In this document: piece by piece, positions 1 to 11,129 of the stretch | Layout: every line of letters begins with the position of its first letter | Position numbering within the stretch: the first letter of the stretch is position 1 | Source of the DNA: Metridium senile | Lineage: Eukaryota; Cnidaria; Anthozoa; Actiniaria; Metridiidae | Reading direction: 5' to 3' | DNA length: 64,000 nucleotides | Assembly: GCA_949775045.1 (NCBI GenBank) | Contig: OX459099.1 | Coordinates: 19,638,741-19,702,740, forward strand | The notes under the pieces: model-generated | Databases searched by the model: none | The model's input: the letters and a program-made list of their open reading frames with translations, nothing else | What the model was told of the DNA's origin: nothing | Made by a program: the position numbers and the translations under genes

Positions 1-840
1 ATATCCATCATCATCATCATATCCATCATCATCAATCATCATATCCATCATCATATCCATCATCATCATCATATCCATCATCATCATCATATCCATCATC
101 AACATCATATCCATCATCATCAATCATCATAGCCATCATCATATCCATCATCATCATCATATCAATCATCATCATCATATCCATCATCATCATCATATCC
201 ATCATCATCATATCCATCATCATCATATCCATCATCATCATCATATCCATCATCATCATCATATCCATCATCATCATCATATCCATCATCATCATCATAT
301 CCATCATCATCATCATATCAATCATCATCATCATATCCATCATCATATCCATCATCATCATCATCATCATCACCATATCCATCATCATCATCATCATATC
401 CATCATCATCATCATCATATCCATCATCATCATCATCATCATCACATCCATCATCATCATCATATCCATTATCATCATCATATCCATCATCATCATCATC
501 ATATCCATCACCATCATCATATCCATCATCATCATCATATCAATCATTAATACCATCAACATCATATAATCATTTTTATTACCTTTATTACCATTGTAAT
601 CATCATCATCATATCCATCATCATCATCATCTTATCCATCATCATCATCATCATCTTATCCATCATCATCATCATATCCATCATCATTATCATCTTATCC
701 ATCATTCATTTCATCATAATCAATATCACCATCCTCATTATCATCATCATTTAATCTTACATCATCATCACTATCATTATCATTATCATTATCATCTTCT
801 TTACCATCATCATCATCATCACTATATATTCCGATTCAGT
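1..840. repeat. (ATC)n microsatellite in intron
   Basis: Imperfect runs of atc/tca triplets with interspersed atatcc units cover the window start. They lie upstream of the first visible ARHGAP17 exon and so probably sit in an intron of that gene. The long Met/Asp 'protein' readable on the minus strand is only the translation of the repeat. Confidence 0.9.
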
Positions 841-905
841 CTATAGAATTACTGCTTTTTAATTCAGTCTGAAAAGCATGATAATATTTTTTCCTATTAT
901 TTCAG

Positions 906-3900
906 TTCATGGAAGCACAACTAGAATATCACAAAACAGCATCTGAAATTTTACAGAGTATTTTACCAAACATGAAGACCAAAGTTGGTAAGAACCTAAA
1001 CATGTATAACATACTGGAAAGCTGTGCTGTGATGTTATTTATAGATTTATAGTTTAAAATGTTTATGTGCCATAAGCAATGTCAAGTGGTCATTGCAGTG
1101 GTCTTGCAATCTGTTGGTGAGGAGTTTGAGTCCTGCTCTGCCTACTAGCTGATGCTGTATTTGTCTTGAATTCGATTACCAGTAGTTCAAAGTTGACCAT
1201 GCTTCACCCAGGAGTATAAATGGGTAATGGCAACATTTCTGGGGGTAAAGTTACCTCTATTCTAATATTTGCTGTTTTAATTGCATTAGATGAATCATCG
1301 TTACGCCCTGTGTTTGGATGTCCTCTAGAAGAACACTTAAAAGCACAGAATAGAACTATAGCATTTGTTTTAGAGGAATGTTTGATGTATTTACATGATG
1401 GTGCAATAGAAGAACAGGTATTCATAGAGATGAATGAATGAATAGATAGTAGAAGAATGGATAAATGAATGGATGGATGGATGGATGGATGAAAGAGTGA
1501 AATATGAATGGATGGATGAAAGAGTGAATGGGTGAAAGAGTGGAAGAAGAATGGATGACAGAGTGGAAGAATGGATAAATGAATACATGAAAAGAATGAA
1601 ATATGAATGATGGATGAAAGAGTGAAAGATTGAATGGGTGAAAGAGTGGAAGAAGAATGGATGAAAGAGTGAAATATGAATGAATGGGTGAAAGATTGAT
1701 TGGATAAAAGAGTGGAAGAATGGATAAATGAATGGATGGATGAAAGAGTAAAATATGAATGGATGGATGAAAGAGTGAAAGATTGAATGGATGAAAGAGT
1801 TGAAAAATGAATAAATGAAAGAGTGAAATATGAATGGATGGATGAAAAAGGGAAAGATTGAATGGATGAAAGATTGGAAGAATAATTAATCCCACCAGCA
1901 AAAAACTAAATTTCGTTCAATTCATTTCATTTATTATTGTGTCACCATTATCATCACTATAATCATCACTATAATCATTTTATCATCCCAAAATGCCCAT
2001 TGGTATTTAGCACAACTTGTTGTTTTATCAAAAGGGATTGTTTAGAATGGCTGGTAGTACAGGCAGAATACGAAAGCTTAAGGTACCTCTACTATTTGTT
2101 ATAATTATTATAAGTATTCTCTTATTGTTTTTCCACATTACAGTCAATGTTGTATATACAGCTGTATTCATTTGATTCTTCCCATGAGACATTGCAGCAA
2201 TTGACTGTATTTTCTATGATGTGGGATAAACCACAAGGAGCCCCGCTTTTTGTCGTTTCTTTTCTTTTTTCTCTCTCTTTATTTACACTAATAATATGCT
2301 ATATTATGTTTGTATCGGGATTCCTGTGGTATCGTTTAACATAATGATGTAATTAACAGTAACTCAATTGAGGATTAAACTCTTATTTGTAATACACTCT
2401 CTTGTATACTCCTGAACTTTGGAATTCTCTCCCTTCATCTATCTTTGCAAACCCATATATCCCCCACCCCCTTGAAATTGTTTTGCAACCACCACTAGGT
2501 GTAGTACTTATTCTTCTTTTCTTAATATGATTATCATCATGTGGTTGTAGGCTGCATTTGATGCTGGTCTGGTAGATCTAGCAGAGTATACTATAGATGT
2601 ACATGCTATCACAGGTAGGGTTACAATTAGTAATTGTTATTGACAGCCCTTCATGCAGACAATTACATGATTGATTAATTGGTTGATTGGACCTTTGTTC
2701 TTTTGGTTGAATGATTAATTGATTGATTGATTATTTGTTTGTTTATTTGGTTGAATGATTAATTGATTGAGTTGAGTTTGTTTGATGTGTTCTTCTCTCC
2801 TATGCCACGAGGGTTTTTCTCCGGGTTATCCGGTTTTCCTCCCTCCGCAAAAATGAACATGTGAGCAGAGTTGTGTGCAAAATATTTAACGTAGAGGTAG
2901 TGAGTGTGAGTGAGTCTCCCCGATTAGTAGGGCACACTGTGTCCAGCTAGAAGATTGAGACTTTAAAAAAGTGATTTATTATTATTATTATTTTTATTGA
3001 TTGATTGGTTTATTGAATATTTATTTGGTTGAATGATTCATTGATTGATTGATTGAATGTTTGTTTGGTTGGTTGGTTGAATGATTAATTGATTGATTGG
3101 TTGATTGAATTTTTGTTTGTTTGGTTGAATGATTAATTGATTGATTGATTGATTGAATTTTTGTTTGTTTGGTTGAATGATTAATTGATTGATTGATTGA
3201 TTGATTAATTGATTGAATGTTTGGTTGGTTGGTTGAATGATTAATTGATTGATTGCACAATTGAATGATTGATTGGTTGGTTGATTGAATGTTTGTTTGG
3301 TTGATTGGTTGATTGATTAATTGATTGATTGAATGTTTGGTTGGTTGGTTGAACGATTAATTGATTGATCGATTGCACAATTGATCAATTGTTTGATTAA
3401 TTGAATGATTGATTAATTGTTTTAATTAATTAATTGATGTACAATTTAGGTGTTGCTAAGCTGTACCTAAGGGAACTCCCTGAGCCCCTTATGACGTTTG
3501 AGTTGTACGATGAATGGATAAAAGCAGCAAGGTAAGTTTATGATCGTCAACAATGGGTAAAGAGTTTGTAGTTGGCAGGGTCAAAACACAGTATTTTGTT
3601 TTCTCTGTTCCCCTCCGTAATTCAGGGACGGCCGAGTCTAGCCCCCCCAATCATTTTCTGAGAATTTTTTTTTTGTGGATTTCTTGAAGATAAAAAGTAA
3701 AAAAATTCATTGCATATTCTTGTTAAGCTGAAAAACAAGGAAATTTTTGTAGCATCATTAAAGTTACCAGTGTTTATTTTTGTATTTCATTTGTCTCTGT
3801 AAATAGGGTGAATGATAGGGGAGGGGTGGGTGGATAGGAAATAGCTTAGCTGCCCCCCCCCCCCCCCCCCCCAATCAAAAAACTGCTCCGCCATCCCTGC

Positions 3901-6900
3901 ACTTGACATTTTTTTATTGTGACCAAGATACAGATATTTGTATATTTGTTTACTCTCATGTGCCTGTAGTACTGGTAGGTATCTGTGATGTTAACATGCA
4001 ATTATGGTAAAATATTCTATAGTTAAGTAACTACAGGTAAAGAAAAAGTTTTGTCTTCCCCTCCGTAACATTCCAAATACCATGTTTTGACCCGGCACCT
4101 AACAGTATGATAGTAACAAATACCAAGATTTTCCAAGAATAGTGAATTTGATATGAAGAAATAGAGAACATACAGTCATGCTGTGTGCTGCTATAAAGCA
4201 CACAGGGCTGTCAGAACACAAGAGAAGTGTTAAGAAAAGCATGACGCGAGGAGGAGTGTATTCAACACTTCTTGAGTGTCCTGACAATCCCCAAGTGCTT
4301 CACATCATTCTATATACAGCACAGAAAGCAAGTATTCTATTTCTTTTATAGAATACAAATGTCATGCAAACCTGCATGCTGTGTGCTCTCATTAAGCATG
4401 CGCCTCAACCAATTAGAATACATGACTTCTAATACTTATTTTTATAATTATGCGTCACACTGAACCCATATAAAATAGTATTAATTAACACTAAGTAGAG
4501 CAAAAATACTAGAACCATGAAATAAAATCAAATTGTAAGTGTGTAATAGTTCTTATTTAGCAACTATTAGTTACTATAAAAGACAAGTAAAGTTGTAATG
4601 AGGTATTGTTTCCTTTTGTATTTGATGTTTCTGGTTGAGTGATACTGACTAAATAGTCACTAAATAAAAACTATTAGTTACTAACTATTTTGTTTTTATT
4701 TCATGGTTCTAGTGTTTTCGCTCTAGTAATATAATTAAACAATAATACAAATTTATGTTAACAGGTTTAGTGCGCATAAGGGGTATACTGAATAGACGCT
4801 ATATAAATCTTTATGTTATTGTTATTGTAATTATTTCTATCATCATCTCTGTTGTGTTTTTAGTATTCAAGACAATGGTGCAAGACTGCAAGCCTATTGG
4901 TTGCTGGTAGAGAAACTTCCTAAAGAAAATAAAGATAATTTAAGGTTATTTTTTTGCTAATATTTATAAACAGCTTTGATTGGCTGGCTGTCTTGTATAC
5001 ACCTACTTCAAAAATCGTTGTTGCAGCCGAAGCTACAGTCCACACTCTAAAGCCTGCAATTAGGATGCCGGTTACATGGACTTAATTTGTGATTTATTAC
5101 ACGTTGTTTAAAGAAATATTTATATTTATATCTATTACAACAACAACTTGTTATGGGCATATAACACAAACATGTACAATCAAAATATGCTATGAATAAA
5201 TCGATAACAAGAAAAGATATACCAACATCCTTTGCAGGCGTCGGAGTGTGGACTGTAGCTTTGGCTGCAACAACGATTTTTGAAATAAGTGTATATCAGA
5301 GACTCCATAGCCTTGGTCTCCCAACAAGTGAATCAGTTATCAAATAGACATATTTGATTGACATGCAAACAAGCGTGCTGTGTGCTCTCATAAAGCATGC
5401 ACCTCAGCCAATCAAAATGTGTGAATTCTAATAGTGATTTTCTATTGAATTAAACTAACAGTTATAAGGGTCAGACCATTTGATTTTTGTTGGGGGAGGG
5501 GGGGGGGGCTGTTTTGTCGATGCCCAATATTTTTTTTGGACACAAATGTTGTCAAGGTATTGTCAACATACAGCTGCTCGATATTTTTTTCCGTGCAACA
5601 AAGGCTGCTCAATTTTTTTTTCTGTGCAACAAAGGCTGCTTGATATTTTTTTCTGTGCAACAAAGGCTACTTGATCTTTTTTTTTTCCATGCAACAAAGG
5701 CTGCTCAATATTTTTTTCCCGTGCAACAAAGGCTGCTCGATATTTTTTTTCCGTGCAGCAACGGGTGCTCGATATTTTTTTCCGTGCAACAAAGGGTGCT
5801 CGATATTTTTTTTCCGTGCAACAACGGCTGCTCAATATTTTTTTTCCGTGCAACAAAGGCTGCTCGATATTTTTTTCCGTGCAACAAAGGCTGCTCAATA
5901 TTTTTTTCCCGTGCAACAAAGGCTGCTCGATATATTTTTCCCGTGCAACAAAGGCTGCTCGATATTTTTTTTCCGTGCAACAAAGGCTGCTCGATATATA
6001 TTTTTTTCTGTACAACAAAGGCTGCTCGATATTTTTTTTCCGTGCAACAAAGGCTGCTCAATTTTTTTTTCTGTGCAACAAAGGCTGCTCGATATTTTTT
6101 TCCGTGCAACAAAGGCTACTCGATCTTTTTTTTTTCCATGCAACAAAGGCTGCTCAATATTTTTTTCCCGTGCAACAAAGGCTGCTCGATATTTTTTTTC
6201 CGTGCAGCAACGGGTGCTCGATATTTTTTTCCGTGCAACAAAGGGTGCTCGATATTTTTTTTCCGTGCAACAACGGCTGCTCAATATTTTTTTTCCGTGC
6301 AACAAAGGCTGCTCGATATTTTTTTCCGTGCAACAAAGGCTGCTCAATATTTTTTTCCCGTGCAACAAAGGCTGCTCGATATATTTTTCCCGTGCAACAA
6401 AGGCTGCTCGATATTTTTTTTCCGTGCAACAAAGGCTGCTCGATATATATTTTTTTCTGTACAACAAAGGCTGCTCGATATTTTTTTTCCGTGCAACAAA
6501 GGCTGCTCGATATTTTTTTCCGTGCAACAAAGGCTGCTCGATATTTTTTTCCGTGCAACAAAGGCTGCTCGATATATTTTTTTCGTGCAACAAAGGCTGC
6601 TCGATATTTTTTTCCGTGCAACAAAGACCGGATACAGGGGGGGGGGGGGGGGGGGGGGTGGATTTCCACCCCCCATTTTGATCCCTAAAAGTTTAAAAAA
6701 TAAACTGGTTTTAAATCAAAAATTTAAATCAAAAATTGAATTGATTCTAAACAAAATATAAAAATAAATATAAATCAAAAGTTCCGTAATGTTCACAATG
6801 AACTGAATTATTGTTATTTACATAAAGCGTAATGTCCTTGGATGATTGAAATTTTTTTCCACCCCCCCTTGAAAAATCCTGTATCTGCCCCTGCGATATT

Positions 6901-7183
6901 TTTTCCCGTGCAACAAAGGCTGCTCAATATTTTTTTTAATGTTATTAGATAAAGTAATGATTTGTTATCATAAACGTTCTCTGTTTGTGTTTTAGATATT
7001 TGATTTGCTTCTTGGCCAAAGTTAGTGAATACTCTGACATCAACAAGATGACTGCCAGTAATATTGCTATAGTTATTGCACCAAATATAATATATTCACA
7101 GTCTAATGCCAATGATGGGTAAGAAAAAAAAGAGTACACAGTGAAATGATTAATTACCATCATCATCATTATCATTTTTTATT

Positions 7184-7214
<31 letters not shown>

Positions 7215-9869
7215 CTATAATCAACATCATTACTGTCATCATCATCCTCACTGACAATCATCATCATCACAATTATTATCATCATCATCATCGTTATCAC
7301 CATTGTCATCATCACAATCATTATCATCATCACCATCATATCCTCATTTCTTACACAGTACTAGTACAATCATTATCATTATCATAATCATCATCATCAC
7401 AATCATTATCATCGCCATCATCATCCTCATTTTTTACCCAGTACTAGTATAATCATTATAATGATTTCTCTGATAAGGACGTAAAACCGTAGGTCCCGTC
7501 TGTCTTCACTCTAATCCTATATAAGGCTGACCTTAAAGACCCTGTTGTGTTATTCACAAAGAGTAGGGAATTGTCTCCCGGTACAACAGTTAGGTATCAG
7601 AGGCATACACTAATCCACACTCACAATTGTAAACTGCTTCTAGCAGTCCGATAAGTCCTCCAACATGTAACATTAGAAAAATTGTAAACAGTCACTGAAA
7701 AGCCCCGATGGAAGTGTCTGTATCCTCAGTATCACCATCATCACCATCATCACAATCATTATAATCACCATCATTATCATTATTTACCTTGTACCCTATT
7801 ACCAAAGGTTAAGCTTGCAATCTAACTGTTCACCATTGTTTGTTTTAGTACAAGTGTACATTTACTGGTATTATTTACTGGTACCCTATTTCCTAAGGTT
7901 AAGCTTGCAATCTAACTGTTCACCATTGTTTGTTTTAGTACAAGTGTACATTTACTGGTATTATTTACTGGTACCCTATTTCCTAAGGTTAAGCTTGCAA
8001 TCTAACTGTTCACCATTGTTTGTTTTAGTACAAGTGTACATTTGTTGGTATTATTTACTGGTACCCTATTTCCTAAGGTTAAGCTTGCAATCTAACTGTT
8101 TACCATTGTTTGTTTTAGTACAAGTGTACATTTGTTGGTATTATTTACTGGTACCCTATTTCCTAAGGTTAAGCTTGCAATCTAACTGTTCACCATTGTT
8201 TGTTTTAGTACAAGTGTACATTTGCAGCATACAGGTATCCAATCTTCAATAGTTGAATCTCTAATAAAACACCACAAATACTTCTTTCCTGAGGGTGAGT
8301 ACCATTCATATTATGGGCTTAAATCATGCACAATGATTAGGGGGCTTTAATTTATTAGTGTATAGGGGAAGAAGGGGGGGGGGGGGGGGGGTGGGGGGTC
8401 AGCAAAATCTTATGTTGTCTTTCCAAATATTAAATGGAAACTAATAAGTAAACTAGTATAGACTGCATCTGTGTTTGATATAAACGATAGGTAATATAAT
8501 GAAATTTGTAACACCTAATATTAAGCAACCCCTCCTTCCTGGTTAAAAAATATCATTACCCCCTATATTTGCCCAGTTTATAACGCTGCATAAAATAAGT
8601 AACAACAACCCAGCCCCCGCCCCCGCCCCCGCCCCTTTCCCCCACCCCAACTTAATAGCTTCCGAAAATAATATGAAATCACTGCATTTTGTTCATCATA
8701 AGAAGAACAGAGCCGAAAATACAACAGTTGTTTGAAATGTAATAAATAAATACATAAAAATGTACTTTTTGTTAGCTCCATTCTGTTGTACAACTTTAAA
8801 TCTTCTGTTGTCACTATTGAATTACAAAGAAAGTATCTTGTACTCAAAGAAACATCCAATGATATTTAACACTTCTTTCTTTTAGGTGTAGACTTTTTCC
8901 GTAGTGTACCTGTTTCTCCAACATCACTCAACCAGAAAAAGAGATCAGTAACAGAGTTTCAGAGTGTTACAGGAGGATTGCTAGATGAGGTGGTTGGGAT
9001 GATTAATTTGTCTGGAAATGCAGAAAAGTAGGTGGATTTACTTTGATATTTTTTAGAAACAATAGACTGAGCTTCCAATTCAAGCTACTTGCTCCTACCA
9101 ACGAAATCAAGTAAATACACTGTGTAACAGGTTCCCATTTAAATCTGTACTTTCCCATTTAAATCTGTACTTATGCAAATTTTGTTGATGTGTGCTAAAC
9201 ACACAGATCAACCAATCAGAGAAGTTCACTTCAGAAACAATATACTCTGATTGGTTGATCTGTGTGTTTAGCACACATCAACACAATTTGCATAAGTACA
9301 GATTTAAATGGAAACCTGTTGTGTGTGTTTCTTAAACATTCAAAACAATACTGTATTTACTCAAATAAGTGCCACACTTTAATGCTATAACACTACTCTA
9401 AAACAAAATTGCAAATAAATTTTTATCAAAAGCTATATTCTTCAGTTAAAAGTGATTATATTTCACTGCTCGCCCATAAAGTTCTCCCCAATATTTGTAG
9501 TTCTCCTGATCAAAAAGGGGATTCTAAAGTAGTTTTAAACAACTCATCAAGTTGATTTTATTTTGCAGGGAATCTCCTAACAATCCAAGAGGAAGAACCT
9601 CGCCCATACAAGGACACCATTCCAACAATAACTCATCCCATGCTACTTCTGCTCATGCCGTGTCACACTCTGGACCAACAGTGGGAGAGAAAAAACGACA
9701 AGCGCCGACACCCTCACAAGCACAAGTAAAATATATGGGTTCAGTAAGTCCGGTCTCTACATCACCTCCTTTTTCTATAGCTAAACCAACCAATCAACCA
9801 CCCCCACCGCCTAATAAATCAGGTGCCATACCCCCCCTGGCCCCTAAACCAGATTTAAAGAGAGTTTAG
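906..9869 (+). CDS. ARHGAP17: BAR-RhoGAP protein, ARHGAP17/44 (RICH/Nadrin) type, 3' part
   Basis: Rho-family GTPase-activating protein; relatives act on Cdc42/Rac at membranes and cell junctions. Ten exons: 906-987, 1290-1417, 2035-2082, 2551-2614, 3450-3531, 4864-4944, 6996-7118, 8209-8294, 8886-9027, 9569-9869. Each has an AG acceptor and GT donor, and the phases join without a break into 378 residues plus stop. Exon 1 is the end of a BAR-like helix (EYHKTASEILQSILPNM). Exons 2-7 carry the RhoGAP domain: PVFGCPLEEHL, the arginine-finger GLFRMAGSTGR, AKLYLRELPEPLM and KMTASNIAIVIAPN. The tail is Ser/Pro-rich with a PPPPP run and no further domain. The 5' end (most of the BAR domain) lies before the window. 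The donor after exon 6 (AG|GTTATT) is weak. ARHGAP17, ARHGAP44 and SH3BP1 cannot be separated from this fragment; the symbol marks the subfamily. Confidence 0.9.
1436..1890. repeat. ATGAATGGATGG / GAAAGAGTG minisatellite
   Basis: Degenerate tandem repeats built from gaatggatggat and gaaagagtgaa words follow the RhoGAP exon at 1290-1417 by about 20 bp, so they fill the start of that intron. Open frames on the minus strand here are low-complexity artefacts. Confidence 0.85.
2674..3440. repeat. (TTGATTGA)n tetranucleotide-rich array
   Basis: Long imperfect ttga/ttgg/ttaa tetranucleotide array in a RhoGAP intron, broken at about 2790-2990 by an unrelated dispersed repeat. The minus-strand Asn/Gln/Ser open frame is the translated repeat. 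Confidence 0.85.
2790..2990. mobile_element. dispersed repeat with TTTTTCTCCGGGTTATCCGG core
   Basis: A non-simple segment inside the tetranucleotide array. Its core ggtttttctccgggttatcc plus ggttttcctccc recurs in reverse complement at 63628-63663, and both copies neighbour a 'gtgagtgtgagtg' or 'cactcacactcac' stretch. It ends in (att)n, as a SINE or non-LTR tail would. The family is not identified. Confidence 0.5.
3570..4102. mobile_element. MITE-like element with a nested hAT-like MITE
   Basis: Ends read gttggcagggtcaaaacaca and tgttttgacccggcacctaac, an imperfect terminal inverted repeat. Inside, 3623-3901 begins cagggacggc and ends gccatccctg, a hAT-style inverted end, and carries a run of more than 20 C before its right end. 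No transposase is visible. Both are in a RhoGAP intron. Confidence 0.5.
4110..4470. repeat. diverged inverted repeat, tgctgtgtgctctcataaag family
   Basis: The words tgctgtgtgct...aaagca recur at about 4176-4206, 4376-4402 and 5368-5402, followed in the last two by cctca(a/g)ccaat and an att-rich end. This suggests an old dispersed element in the RhoGAP intron. Its boundaries are uncertain. Confidence 0.3.
4496..4725. mobile_element. MITE family B, copy 1
   Basis: About 230 bp with a near-30-bp terminal inverted repeat: tagagcaaaaatactagaac at the left, gttctagtgttttcgctcta at the right. A second copy with the same interior lies at 9982-10208. The TA at each end is compatible with a Tc1/mariner-type target. 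It is non-coding. Confidence 0.75.
4995..5294. mobile_element. MITE family C, copy 1
   Basis: Left end tatacacctacttcaaaaat cgttgttgcag; right end is its reverse complement (aacgatttttgaaataagtg). The arms extend through 'agctacagtccacac'. Further copies are at 20922-21187 and, more decayed, 12365-12648. It is non-autonomous and lies in a RhoGAP intron. Confidence 0.75.
5570..6625. repeat. 31-36-bp minisatellite with ~449-bp higher-order repeat
   Basis: About 30 tandem units of the form ggctgctcgatattttttt plus ccgtgcaacaaa. Variant units recur in order: the unit with 'ccatgcaacaaagg' at 5687 recurs at 6136, and the 'cagcaacgggtgctc' unit also recurs about 449 bp later. A block of roughly 14 units was therefore duplicated after the variants arose. 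Several frames on both strands stay open only because of unit composition. It is preceded by a G-run at 5491-5508 and cut on the right by a MITE. Confidence 0.9.
6626..6893. mobile_element. hAT-like MITE inserted in the minisatellite
   Basis: Left end ggatacagg followed by more than 20 G; right end cctgtatctgcccctg, whose reverse complement caggggcagatacagg is a hAT-style terminus. A partial array unit (cgatattttttcccgtgcaa and on to 6938) resumes directly after it, so the element landed inside the array. Confidence 0.65.
7150..7460. repeat. (ATC)n microsatellite
   Basis: Interrupted tcatca/attatc triplet arrays in the RhoGAP intron after exon 7; a shorter patch of the same kind lies at 7725-7795. 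Between them, 7460-7725 is unique-looking sequence in which I see no gene. Confidence 0.8.
7790..8224 (+). repeat. 90-bp tandem repeat carrying a splice acceptor, 5 copies
   Basis: Five copies spaced exactly 90 bp apart (aagcttgcaa at 7811, 7901, 7991, 8081, 8171). Each contains caccattgtttgttttag followed by tacaagtgtacattt, that is, the polypyrimidine/AG acceptor plus the first 15 bases of the RhoGAP exon at 8209. Only the last copy runs on into the real exon. From an upstream copy, the gene's frame meets a TAA within the repeat. The 145-residue open frame across the array is in another frame and is an artefact. Confidence 0.9.
8340..8660. repeat. G-run and C-rich stretch with one unit of the 95-bp family
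   Basis: A near-pure G run at about 8368-8399, then 8425-8512 matches one unit of the family seen at 33200-33480 (aactagtatag, gtttgatataaacgatagg, aatttgtaacac). A cccccgcccccgcccc stretch follows at 8611-8640. It is intronic. Confidence 0.55.
9125..9320. mobile_element. hairpin MITE family D, copy 1
   Basis: Almost complete palindrome: aacaggttcccatttaaatc ... gatttaaatggaaacctgtt, with internal arms cacacagatcaaccaatcag and its complement. A second copy is at 21535-21739. The right arm here has lost one of the duplicated 'gtacagatttaaatggg' units that copy 2 keeps. Confidence 0.85.
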
Positions 9870-9876
9870 GGTGGGT

Positions 9877-9898
9877 AGTATGGTAGGGGGGGGGGGGG
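9877..9898. repeat. G homopolymer just after the ARHGAP17 stop codon
   Basis: A run of G interrupted by a single t and a begins eight bases after the stop codon, so it probably lies in the 3' UTR. Confidence 0.6.
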
Positions 9899-9981
9899 AG
9901 GTTATGTTGTTTTATTTTAGAGAATTCAAAGCTTTTAAAGTAAAATACTTTGTTATTAGTAAAATAATATAGTTTTCCATA

Positions 9982-10208
9982 TAGAGCGAAAACACTAGAA
10001 CCATGAAACCAAATCAAATTGTTAGTGTGTAATAGTTCTTATTTAGCCAATGTTTATAGTTACTATAAAAGACAAGTAAAGTTGTAATGAGGTATTGTTT
10101 TGTTTTGTATTTGATGTTTCTGGTTGAGTGATACTGACTAAATAGTCACTAAATAAAAACTATTAGTTAGTAACTATTTTGTTTTTATTTCATGGTTCTA
10201 GTGTTTTC
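9982..10208. mobile_element. MITE family B, copy 2
   Basis: Matches 4496-4725 over its length (tagagcgaaaacactagaac ... gttctagtgtttt). The right terminus lacks the last bases cgctcta. Flanking 'ttttccatat' occurs on both sides. Confidence 0.75.
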
Positions 10209-10490
10209 CATATATTATATTTTCTTTGTTATAAAGTGTGTCTTTTCACTTGAATGTTTTAAGTCATGGTAATGGTGATAGTCTAACCCTTACTAGTATT
10301 ATTGACCAGGCCAATGGCAAGAATTTGAACATTATAGCACCATGATAATGAATTCAATGATAGGAATTATTTAATGGTGGTTATAGTGATGCTGATGATA
10401 GTAAACGTGGTGATTGTAATGACGATGGTAAAAGTGATGACAGTGGTGCTAATGATGATGTTGATGATTGGGTTAGGACAATAGACCTTA

Positions 10491-10706
10491 TTTACACTGT
10501 TCACGTCCACAACCTCAGCATGTAATATATTCTTTACAATAATTATTTGACTACAGCTGGTGGTAATTTAAGGAATGTACACATTATCAAACAATTGAAG
10601 CTAATTGAAACTCTTCAAAATTCCACAAACTGTAGTCAAATTCTAAAGAATATATTACATGCTATCGAGGCTGAGGTTGTTTGATTTGAACCATGAAATG
10701 GTCTAT
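10491..10706. mobile_element. MITE with about 50-bp imperfect inverted arms
   Basis: Starts atagaccttatttacactgt, ends atggtctat; the inner arms ctcagcatgtaatatattct and aatatattacatgctatcga are complementary. Intergenic. From 10210 to 10490 I see only gatgat-rich low-complexity sequence. Confidence 0.6.
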
Positions 10707-11129
10707 TGTAATTGTGATGGTAATTCTTCCCATCAATCAATCAATCAATTTCATTCCACATGTTTGCTGTAGACATTGTGGTTGGAATCCGTAGAATACC
10801 ATGTTTCATTTTGAAGCCATCATTTTGAAGCCATCATTGTGATTATTACAATGATGATAAATCATTTTACAACTTCAAATATCTATCATCAAAGTCAGCT
10901 AGTTTTGTTATTGGCACCAGTACTTGAAGCAGGTGTACATAATAATTTGTTGTAAATAGAAAACTCTATGATTGTTAAAAAAAAATTATATTTGCCAATT
11001 CAATGACTTTCAAAGCACATAAAATTAATTGTGATTTTTGCTATCTTCGTTTTTGCAACAGTTTGCGAACATCGCTTAGAAGTCAATGATTTCTGTTCAA
11101 AGCTGTTACTCAAAGTCACATACTTTTCT

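Noticed and set aside
32..565. Minus-strand open frame of Met, Ile and Asp residues
   Set aside because: Direct translation of the ATC microsatellite; no start context, domain or splice support. The same applies to open frames at 26439-27528, 35858-36262, 43162-44336, 51545-51967, 56563-57210 and 58426-58861.
5570..6625. Regularly spaced repeats that resemble a CRISPR array
   Set aside because: There are no unique spacers between repeat units, the units are contiguous, and the context is a eukaryotic intron.
5487..6761. Long overlapping open frames on both strands with FFPCNKGCSIFF-like repeats
   Set aside because: They follow the minisatellite unit, exist in several frames at once, and lie in an intron of the RhoGAP gene; not a repeat protein.
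7815..8252. 145-residue open frame with 30-residue repeats
   Set aside because: It arises because the tandem unit is 90 bp. It is out of frame with the RhoGAP exon and overlaps splice acceptors.
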